Assembly (NCBI RefSeq): GCF_018873765.1
Contig: NC_057916.1
Coordinates: 12,521,501 to 12,585,500, forward strand
Length of the DNA: 64,000 bases
Direction: 5' to 3'
DNA from: Telopea speciosissima
Taxonomy: Eukaryota; Streptophyta; Magnoliopsida; Proteales; Proteaceae
Below the pieces are notes generated by a model. It worked only from the letters and a program-made list of their open reading frames with translations. It was not told where the DNA came from and did no database searches. Shown here one piece after another: positions 46,237-58,200 of this stretch (position 1 is the stretch's first letter; each line of letters opens with the position of its first letter). Position numbers and translations under genes: made by a program.

Positions 46237-49200
46237 TCATGGACTTTCTTGTAGAAAACAGGTGCCCGGTCCTTTTGACTGTTTGTTGAGTCCAGACTGA
46301 TTGGTGCCCAACGCCAAGCTTTTCAATTCCGGCATTAAGCTCTCCAGAAACTCCTTTTTAGTCATAATTCTATCAGCGGAACAGTCATGTTCCTGCAAAA
46401 CATTAAAAAACAGAGGTAAATAACAAGCACTGAACGATCAGAGGTAATGAATTAAGGTAGACCCATGCATGCCCTGGTGATTGTATCTATATTTCCAATA
46501 CCAATCCAAGTCGAATCAACTTTTTATGGAAAAATGTTATTGTAACACATATGCACAAGTAACTCAAGCGAGTAGTGAAATCAAAAGTAATATCACCAAA
46601 TCAGAAAGGGCAGTTTGCAGATTCTGAATTCCAATGGGAAAACATATTAAAAACATCCGTTTTCTGCCCTCTTAACACTCTACAGTTGGGATGATGACCC
46701 TAGAGGGCCTAGACCAACATCCACTATATAGAATTATTGCTTACATCTTTGTCTTAAATAAGATAGAAAGTTCTTATATGGGACTGGATAAAATACTAAT
46801 TGTTGGTCAAATCTCTGTATGTTAAAGTAGGGGGAAAAGAATGCTGCTAGGCTGCGTAGAGTATGCTAGCTCTTCTTTGTCTCTCTCTTCTCCCCATGGT
46901 TCGTAATGTCGGGATCAGTCTCAGTACCATGCCGAATTGGACCGAATTGCCCCTGCTCTTTAATATAAAAATCAATTTTTATTACCTTTTTACCCTTGGC
47001 CATACCAAGGGATAGGTATCATCAGATTGGGATCAGTCTCAGCTGTACCCATCCAATCCGAGCAAATCCACTGATCTGAGGCCAATATTACAAACCCTGC
47101 TACCTAAAGTAACAGGAAAAAAGGTCTTGGAGCTGGCAGTGTAGCCTACGCCGCCAGCTCCTCTCTCTCCATCTCTCCTGACACACTCTACTCCCCATTC
47201 CCCCTCCACAATTGATGAAACCATACCGTGCCCTCTGACTGATGCGTTCCTCCCGCCGCCAGCTCAGAGATCATTAGCGAAAATAAGAAACACAGAAATT
47301 CACAAGTAGTTCTTAACAATTTAGTACGTATGGTCTCTCATGGAACCACAAGGAAAGAGAGAAAACTACTCACATTTAACTTCAAAAAAAGAAAAGGAGA
47401 GAGGTATAACCACTCACATCCTCAGTTGCAGCTGCTTGAAGGGCTAAGAGAGTCACTGTTGCACTGTGGTAATCCATTAAGATCTTATACGCTGAATCTT
47501 CCAATTTATCCTGGAAATAGCACACATATATCTCTTTTTCAAGGCAAAATCAAGATACAGAAACTCAAGAAAGAAAGAAGCCAAAAAGAATATATCATTG
47601 AAATAAACTTGTTCACTCAATGCCAGTTCATTTTTATTTTATCTGTGTCAGGTGGTAATTAATTCTGGAGCTGGAGTCTTAATAGAGTTTTTAACGGGGA
47701 TTTGAGTAATTGTGATGAGTCATGATATGATTTAGATTAGTAAGTGCATGTAAGAATAGACGACCAGCATAAGTATTTAATTTTTACACGATCCTTATTT
47801 TAACAGATCTGCCGCAATTAGTCAAATTCTGGTAGTGGGTTACTAATTCGGTTTTATTTGGAGCCCCTTGTAGCTTGACTACCCGCATAGGCCTTTAGCC
47901 TTTGTTTGAATCATAGCTTGATTAGAAGTCAAGAACAAGTAGAATTTATTACTTTGAGAAGGACTAGATCCCATCCCATTTTGGCATCAATTGATGACTT
48001 ATTTGCAGTTCAACAGCTTTCTCCAGCCATGTAGATTTAGGGTATGTAGCTTGACAACCTCCAGATAGATCCGTAAGTGTTTTCTTTCTTCTATATTATT
48101 TCCTTATTTATGGGCAGCAATGCATCACCATATTGAGCAACCCAGAATTGCTCATTTTCTTCATTAAAACCGCAAACCAATACCAACTCGTCAACCCCGT
48201 CAACCTTTCATCAAATCTCCACCACCAAACATTATCCATGACCACAAACCCTAGCCGTCAGCCTGATAAACATCCAATCCTTTTCTCTTGCAACAAAAAC
48301 TCAACCACCTAAAAACCAAGAGAACTCATTTTTTCTTGACTGCATAGTTAAACCTTTTCATTTCATGCTTCTGAAATTTCCCTACAATAACTAAACCAGA
48401 ATTTTTTGAATTTCTGTGCTAACCTTATTTTGGCATTCAATGTATATATTATACAACCCTTTCCAGGTCCCAATTCCCTAAGGACTAGAACCAACCATTA
48501 CTAGCAACAACCTAGTTGAGTCCACAAGTTACCTATCTTGCACCATTTGAGCAACCAACCATGCAGCCACCTTTTAACAGATTGGATGTGATAAGTTCAT
48601 GGCAATAAATGCCAAAACTTTTTCGCTCTCTTTCACCTTCCAACCTATGGTGTTCTATTAATTTGGTTCTCTCCTTCACCTTTTAACCAATGGGCATTGT
48701 CAGTAATGTTGTGTGCACATGCATGAGTGTGCACACATTCTCTCTTAAGATGAAGGCATCTTATCACTGGTCACAATGTTCTAGGATAAGGGCATCTTAT
48801 CTCACTGAAAATGCCTTTATTTCTGTTCTGCCTACAGTTCAAGCATGAGGGCAACTTCTCACACTTTTTTCCTTCCCCTTCCCTGTGAGGGCCTTTTCCC
48901 ATTGATTGATACTTAACCTAGACTGCGAATGGAACATAACATTTGGATAGCAGTGAAATCATATCCGTCACTGAACTCTAGTATATACAACAAACACACG
49001 AGAAGTTGTGTTTGGGTCTCCAAATCCTATCATGTTGGTCCAACCAGCCAAGTGATATTGCATCAATTCTCCTCCTCTAAAAATGACCCGACTCCGTCGA
49101 GTTTGGAAAAGGACCAAGGAGGCCGTTTGAAGCAACACGCTGGAGGAGGAACGATCCCACTACTTTCTTGAGTTGCTGGCAGAACCCTAGAGAGGGTTTC

Positions 49201-52200
49201 AATTGAGGTCAGCGGGTATTTTTGTTGCAGGAATGGGATGGGTTTAGGGTTTCAGTAGTCGATGGGGTTGGGATAGGGTTTCAGAGGGAAAACGAAGGGA
49301 TGGGGCTGGCATTGATAATGCAGGGGGTGTTCGGTGTTAATTCGACTGCTCTGTTCTAAATAGAGTCGGGGGTTTTTTTTTAACTGCTGGTATATACGGC
49401 AGACTGGTAATGGGAAAAGGGGTTACGGAAGGAGAATGAGAGAGGTTGATGGGGGAAGGAGATAGATCCTTTGGCTCTGATACCAAATTGGTGGAGGGCC
49501 GGATAGGAGACAAGAATAGTTGCAGGGGAAGGGGAAAGAGATCACACAATCACACACTCTAAAAGAGTAAGCTCAGCAAACTTCTATTCAATTCACTATC
49601 CTCATTGTTGGGTTACATGCAAAGTATTTAAGGAAAGAAATAACAAGACTCCTAGTTAGACTATGAAACTAAAATAACTTGCAAACTCTAACTCTAACTC
49701 CCTCCTACGTAGTCAACCCAAAACAAATAAATAAAAAACTTAAATAAATAACCTACTAAATAACTAATTCCAATCCTTGTTGGACCAAAAACCATTGGAC
49801 CGGTTCTGTTTGGGTTTGGGTCTCCAAATCCTATCATGCTGGTCCAACCAGCCATCACACACACACACACACATACTCTCACGCATGCGTTCAAGAGAGA
49901 GAGAGAGAAGAAGGTTTTAGGAGGGATAATTCGCATTGCTATCCACAAGTTTTCTTCTCTCAAGACTCCCAGAGTTTAAATACGAGTTATTTTACTTTAC
50001 AAGTTACAGGATATTCCAGTAAATTAGAAAAGATAGGTGCCATTTATCTCTTTAGACTTGGATGTTCAAAACAACACAAATTGAAATATCCATATACAAA
50101 CAAAGTCCAATAAATAAATACATACAAATAGAATAGTACCCCTTTTTGTTTGTCAAGTTGCCAACCAATGACTAACAATTGATTATTTGGCACATGTGTT
50201 TAGCCTTGGGCAATTTGTATTTCTACAAGCAATCTCTTGTCTATCAAGGGTTAACTTTTCCTGTGCCACTTGGTTTCTCTACCACTGAATGCTTTTCTTT
50301 TTGACAAAATGAGGATGCTAAAACTCCTGATATGTATTGCTGCCCAATTTAAGAAGGGGGGAATCCTATCATTTATATATAACCGTAAAAAGAAGAGAGT
50401 GCATTTAACCACTTTCTAAGAAAGCACATTTAAGAAACATTACAAAGTATCTATCAAAAATCAAAAAACAAAATATCTATAACAAAGTACATTCCATACC
50501 CTCAACCGAGAAACAGCAGCAGAAATGGCCCTTCCTGGGGCTTGTAGAGCTTTATTGTGCATCTGGAAGAAACAGAAAAAGGAAATGTAGAAAGAAGAGG
50601 ATTATTTCATATGAGGCAGCATAAATTAATAAAAAGCAAGATAGCAATTTGAATTAACCAACCTGCAAATAGAGTAGAGAAACAACTTTGGGCAGGATTG
50701 CAACTGGATCAGTTTCAGAAGAAACATGTGATGTCAAGTCCTGAAAATTAAAAACCAAATGAAAATGATGCATTTGTGTAAGAAGAGCTACAGATTATGG
50801 AACCAATATCACAATCTATCATTAATTATGACCATCATAACAAAAGAATGCATCTCTCACTCCCTCTTTAATGTAATGTCAAGTTTTATTCAGAAAAGAA
50901 GAAGAGGCTGGTGACACATTGAACCAGCTGATTCTGTGCTAGAAATTTAACAAAAAAATGGACATTCAGAATAGAAAAAAATCAGCAACTATACATATTT
51001 TCTGAAGCTTAAAACTGCCAAAAAAAAAAAAAAAAACACACAAACAAACAAAGGAATTGGCAGATATAACACATATTCCCCCTGTGCAGCAGAGGCACCC
51101 TTTCATATTAAGTTGTATGGACTCATCTCAATAGTAGTTAACATAGCTAGATAGGATAACATTGAAATAGCTACCAAGAACAATCTGTGCAAGGAAAAAA
51201 AATATATATTCTTCTCATCTTTCACTAGCTAGAATTTGCCAGATTTGCTCAAAGCAGGATTACCTTGCGATAGGAATGCAACAGTGTTCTCTCCAATTTC
51301 TTATCAAGCTTCTTTAAGAGTATGCCACTACACCACAAAATTTTTTTAAAAAAATGAAATGTAGAACATTAAGTGCAAAAGCAACAGTAGATTCTCTACT
51401 TAGTCAGCACATAAGCAAAAGAAAAATAATAGATACCTTTCCTCTGCTAATGCTCTTAATGCAGTCATGAATGTTTCAACCCGCTGCAACATATTCAGTT
51501 AGTCATTGAAATTATTTAACAAAAAAGAATCTCCATAAGATTCATGAGTGACTTGGCGAGCAGCACAACAAATGAATTATTTCAAGGTGCTTTAGAGGAA
51601 ACTGAATCTCAAAATCTTTCTTCACGCACAAGTAACTATGTTTCTAGGTAATGATATTATATAACGACAAGGAAAAGGTTTACCAGGCCATTCAACAGCA
51701 ACAACCAGCAAATGTTATGTTATACAAGTAAGTTGCCCAAAAAGCTGCCATAGGCTGTATGCATCAATGGGCTACTTCATGGAACCATCTGTGGACCATA
51801 TATATTTATATGATCACCAACAGTAACTTCCCTGGAATTATATCTATGTAAGGCGCACAAGAGGATGAACATTTCCGTTAGCATATCATCTTTGATGCAG
51901 GGCACTAAAATGCCCCAGTTCTTCCAATTCAAGTTGATTATGTTTATTGGGACCCATGCAAAAAACTTACCTCTCTGACGAGGACCCTCTACATGTTACA
52001 ACAAGTATTTTGGGTTCAACTTTAAATAGTTCTTCCAGGAAGAACTCTGGTATTTGATGATTGCAATATGTGAGTTGTGTTGGAGTACCAACCATCATGA
52101 AACCCTACATAAAAATGTAGATATCTTTTTGTGAACAAGAAATATAAAATAATGCTGTAGGTAGGGTTCCTATACAACCTATGTGAGACCCCTTCCTGCA

Positions 52201-55200
52201 TGCTGTTTATGACTACCACTTGACAGCTCAATAGCGAGCAAATTCAGTGGACATATTGTCCACATAATCACCTAGTCTTGTGTTAAATTTCAGACCAATC
52301 TGGCCTCTTCAAAAGTCATTATAATTATTATGAAAATTATTTGGAAATTTCAAAATCTGATTGAATAACAGAACAGCCTCACACATGGTTTCATCATTTT
52401 TATTTTTTTTTTAAAAAAAAAAAGAAGAAAGGGCACTCAAACATGGTAGTTCATAGGATGGCCACCAATTCGACATGTGGTTTAAACTAGGGAGGTACCC
52501 ATACATCCAACAAACAGACTTGCAGGTGCCCATAATGATTTAGACTTTTTTTTTAAAAAGTACCATATTCTCAATCAACTATTAGGATAGAAATTGTTTT
52601 GACTTTGTGAAATTAAATCTTAAGAAGAGAAGAGTAGTTTGTCATCCTGTAAATACTTGCCTTTCCTTCCAAAGCCTCAACAACTGCAAGAGCCCTAACC
52701 GAAAGAGATCCATCCAAACTCTTTGCCTATCAAAGAAAAACAATTAAATGAAAATTTGACAGCCATGAATAGCACTCTTTATACAGAAATCCTGAAACTC
52801 TTTAACCAGAAAGAAGCATTACATCTAGAAAACTAGAACTAAAAATTATCAAACCTATAAGTAAGTGAGTGAAAATTGCATACAAGGGACACTCTATCAC
52901 CAGAACTTAGTGATTTGGAGTCTGGATTTTGAGATTCATCCACTTCAATTCCATTCTTCAGTTTATTATGCATTTCCTACATGAGACAGTTATAGACTAT
53001 AAGACCCCTGAGTCATCTTAAACAAAAAATTATGTATCCAATGTAGCCATGGAAAACTTGGGCTAAAAAGGGGAAACGTGTCCATGAAAAATAATTTCTA
53101 CCAAGTCAAGTAAAAGCATGTCCACCATAGAATTAGCTGTTGTTCTTAGCAGGTGCCTGTGTAAAATAACCTGCGAATAAGAGAGTAACCAATTTAATCA
53201 TTTGCATCTTTACCATCAATTAATTAGAACATACTCTATAACTATTTAACTTACTGAGGTTGATTGATCATCTTCAAACAGATCTAACGCTTTCTCATGG
53301 AGCTGCAAATTTAAGAAAGCCTGAAAGAGAATGAATAGAACACTGAGGATGTATTCCAGCAGATAGAGAAATTTTTTCAAGCAGAATAGCATAGTACAAA
53401 AGTAGTAAAATTAGGAAGATTGACTGTAATTATATGTTGAAGAGAATACTCCCAACAGGAGCAAGAAAACAATTACAGCAGGAAAGACTGGAGAAAAATT
53501 AAAGAACCAAGAGGAGGCTAACCTCATCTAGTTTCTTCTGTAAATTATCGAGCAACCGCTTCATTTTCTCTGTATTTTCCATAACCAATGATTTTCTTCT
53601 CTCTTTCCATGAAGTGAGCAGCATAGGTCTCAAAATGCTCACCAAGGGTGTAAGGAACGTGCATGAATCATCCAGGTCTATGAAACCAACAAATGTGTGT
53701 CAAAGTTATTCATTTTTTTTTAATGATAGAAATAAAGCTCCATCTTGTCATTGCTCATAAAGAAATTAGAGAGAGAGAGAGAGATTGCCAAGCAGATACA
53801 TAAACCAACATCTACATCCATTTAAACAACAGACCTCTTTGTTCTTCAAATTCTGGGACCAGCATCAAGATCTTTTGCATTATCCAATCTTCAGAAGGAA
53901 CATTATGATTGTCTTCTTTCATTTTATCCAAATCCTTTCTGGCACCTGATTTTCCATCTGATACTTGTAAGGAACCTGAATCCTTACTGTTTCGCTGGTT
54001 CTTCTTAGATTTTGTAGGAAGGTTTTCCTGGTTATCAAGACCACTTTCAGCAGCTCCTGTTTTCGTGTTTCCTGTTGCTTTTCCTTTCTTCTTCTTTGAT
54101 CCTTTCTCCACTGCATGTTTACTACCTCCACCCTCATTACCTGGCTCAGTCAACTCACCTCTTCGTAAGTTATCAATTCCAACTTTAGCTTCACCAACTA
54201 AACATAAATCACCAGTTTGCCCTTGACCAGCAAGGCTTGAATGACAAAAGGATTCGATCTCTTTTTCCAGTTGATCAAACACATTCTGTCCATTGAAGCA
54301 TGAAAAAATTGCAAAGCATCAGAGTCTAAAATGAAGCTAATGATGATGACGACAATAATAATGGATGCAACCTGATCCAAAACCAGAAGCTACAAATAGT
54401 TGAGTCACACTTACGAAATTTAAGTTCAAAACCAGTGATAGCTCAAACATTAAAATTTCTTTAAAAAACAACGCGCACACTCACACACACACTACTTTGT
54501 TCTAAACAAAACATCCCACACATCCAGACCACACCATTCAAGTGAATTTGCTTATCCTTCACTAGACATCATATCCAACTACTTTAATCAAATACCAATA
54601 AGATCTCCCCCCCCCCAACACACACACACAAAGGGGTACTGTGACAATAACAGAACCTGAATCAACACCTGGACATAAGGAAGAGCGAAGACAAGAGAGG
54701 AGAACAGAGAAGTTGAAGAGAAGATGCAAGTGTTGAGTCATGAGTTACATCAATATGTTTTTGGTGATTACTAACAGTGTTACTTGTAGGGAAAAAATTA
54801 AGCTTGAATCTCTAACCACTCTTTGTAAGCGAGCAGGTTGTTTTGAACCAATGGTCTCTTGGTTGGTGAAGTCTCTCGTTGAGCTTGGCCTTCCAACATG
54901 TGGCAGCAAGTGGCAATCAATTTGATTATCATAAGCCCTTGTGTAAGCCCACCCTTATGGCTTTGTGACAATATATCAAATCCGTAAACCAACACCTACA
55001 AGAGAAAGAGGAGGAAGAAGAAGAATGTGACCATGATGGATTCAGAATACCCTATTATGGTCAAGTCTCACACCTTCATTATATCAAGTAGTTGACCCTT
55101 TGATGCAGACGATTCCATGATCTCAAGTACTCTTGCAGAGACCATGAAAAGAGCAGCCCATCACCAAAATTAGTGGGCCAGCCCAATGGACCATAGATCC

Positions 55201-58200
55201 AACCGGCTACTAGCTGGGCCAGCCTCCTGCAGCTGGGAGTTTTCTAGTTCTCTCAAAACCACTTCGTGGGGTTGTTTCTTAGGCAGCAAGTTAATATTTT
55301 TAAGTTAAATTTGTTTCCTATTTTAGCTTAAGTCAATTTTATCTTCTTGTGTTAGCTTAGGGTCTCTTTGGTATGATTTGTATTTGCATTTATCTTATTA
55401 ATTTCTATTTTTACATGTGTTTGGTATAATTTATAATGCTCATTTATATTTATGACAAATTAGAATAAATCAAAAATCACAAATAGGTCGAGACGTATTT
55501 TTGATTTGTAACTGCAAATCATTTATTCTTATTTTTATGTTTATCGGGAATTTTAACTCTTAAGTCCCAAATCTGTCTCTCTATCGCTGTCGCTCTCGCG
55601 TTCGTGACTCTCGCTCTGCCTCCCGCGCTCGCGAAGAAGGCTCTTGCTTGCTCGTGATCTAGAGTGTTTGTGACTCTCGCTCTCCCTCGCACTCTGCCTC
55701 ACTTGCCCGCGTAAAGGCTCTTGCTTGGTCGTGATCCTGAGTGAAGGTAAGCTCTCTCTCTCTCGAACCTTGTTCTGGAGATTTACGAACCTTAGTTCTA
55801 TTCCATTAAAACCCTGTTTCTCACCTTCCATACCTACTTCTTCCACCGGTTAAATCCATTAAAACCCTAACTCGATTGAGCCTGAAACCCTAAATTTCCA
55901 GCATTCCTAGTACTATTAAGATCCTGGAAGAAGGTTGACAGCTCCCTGATGGTTATGAGCAATTGATTGTGATGCCTTTTCTATTTTTGTTTTGCTAGTT
56001 CATCTTATTTGTTCTGTGGATAAAATAGAAATTAGTTTTTTTCTTGTTGTTTCACAACAGTTCAGCCTACTAGTATGGACATGGCAAGGTAGCACTTCTT
56101 TTTAAGCTCTTTTCCTCTGATTGAGAGAATGATGAAATGTTGTTGCTTTTTTTTTTTTTTGGCTTCAATTTCTGATCAATTTTGTGTCAGTTTCCCATTT
56201 TCCATTCTCTTTTTAATATTTCCCAGTTTTCGTTAGGGGCTCTATTCATATAATGTATGCATTGTACCTACAAGCTACATGTCCAAACGGGTCTTTCTCA
56301 GTTTTTGTGATGCAGATTCATTACCAAATAGGGCTTGTTTCATTGGGAATAAGTCTAGGGTTGGGTTACATTCATATTGGGCCTTTGATCCCATGGGTTT
56401 TTAATGTAATAGGCCACTTTTATGGGCCTAAATTATGGGTATATAGGTTGCATACGGGATTAGTCCAATACTTAGTTTATTTTTATGTTTTTTAATTGAA
56501 CCAGTTCAAATTGGTTGCATCCAATTGGTTCAATTTAAGTGATCATGTGACTTGGTTAAGTGGTCATGTGACAACTTAAGTGGTCATGTGATCTAAGTTG
56601 GGCTGGACTAGGACACTATAAGTCCAGCCATGTTTTGAGTCTATTTCCTTTAGTATTCTAGTTTCCTAGTCAGTTTAAGTTACCTAATAGGTTAGAGATA
56701 GGATTAGGCCATTCCTTTTTAGTGTCTAAGTCTATTTTTGAGTCTTCTATATAAGTTTGTAGGGGAGGCCAACATTAGATACGAATTTGATTAATAAAAA
56801 TTAGCTTTATGCTTGCTGCCTTTGCTGCTGCTCTTTGTGAGTGTATATCCTTGTGGATCTGAAGGTGGTGAAGGGTAGGTGGACTCCGGCGACTCCTTGC
56901 ATTGTGAAGATCGGGAGGCTCTATCAAATCATCAAGCTGCTGCCATTGTCCTGCAACACAGTGAGTTTGAATCTGTTTTTTATTTAAACCTTCTTCCCTT
57001 ATACCTAATCCACATTCCCCTCCATCCATCAAACCCTAAATCTCCATTAAACCTGCAACTCCTACCTCAACTAGGACTCCCTCATAACTCTAGATTTAGC
57101 CATCAATTTCGAAACCCACTTCCAGCCTATATTCCCCACACCTCTACCTACACTCGACCTTAAACCTAGGCCTTAGTCTCGTCTACAACCCCTCCATTCT
57201 TCCACTCCATTAAACCTAAAACCTGCAACTCAATTCTGTCCAGAATTGCAGAATTTTAAAACCTTCCCAAATCCAATTATTTTTATCCCATAATAATCCC
57301 CTAGACCTGCATATTAAAGTCATATAAGACCCATTCCCAAATTCCCATCCTAAACCCTAGAATTAGCCTAAAACCTAGAGCTGTCCATTCGAACCAGCAA
57401 CCCCTTTTGCTATTGATCTTGTTGTTTAGCTCCTAGTAGGTCTCCTACCTATCTAGGACTACATTATTTGGTATCAGAGCAATGGCGGAGGGAAGCTCCA
57501 ACCAAGCCTCGAAAGATCCACCTCCCTTCATTTTCAAGACCCGAATTTGTCTACCCAATGGGAGCACAACCATATTAGTTGTTGATGAGAGGCGACGTAA
57601 CAACATTATTTCACAATCCATAGTGGATATGTTGTCCCAATCAGAAGAGATTTGCATCAAGCCTACAGGTAAAGTCTTTGTTGAATTCGGGTGTTCTTCA
57701 TACCATGATGGTGCTTGGTGTCAGCCGGTACCACATCCAAAGAGCTTTATTGCAGTAGGTGATGATTGGTTGGACACGCGACAAGGTTGGATTAAACCTG
57801 AAAACAACTCCTGTGTCCTACCTGATCGACAGCGTCTATACCATTGTTTTATTCTAAAAGGGTTACAACCAAAGGTGACCACATCGACTGTACAGCCACA
57901 GGGACTGCTGAACATGTCAACTCAAACGCAAGTGGCATCGACTGTGTTTGAAGTTTCACCAATGGTGGATGCACCAACAGAAGATTCTACTAAGGCAGTT
58001 TGTGTTGAAGAGATTTAAGAACCTATAGCTAAAGAAACTCAAGTAAACCAAGCTGCACCAGTAGTTAAGATCATGGTTGAGAAGCTCAGCCATCAAATTG
58101 ATGTGGAGGTCCAAAACACAATGGTAGAAGAAACTACTGAAGAGAGCAAAGTATACAAGGCTGAGGACATGGAAGATGAAGTGGTGGTTGAGAGCACTCC

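Noticed and set aside
56253..56495. 80-codon ORF and its twin at 58520 as duplicated small genes
   Set aside because: Both lie inside the paired LTRs. The likeness is LTR identity, not gene duplication.
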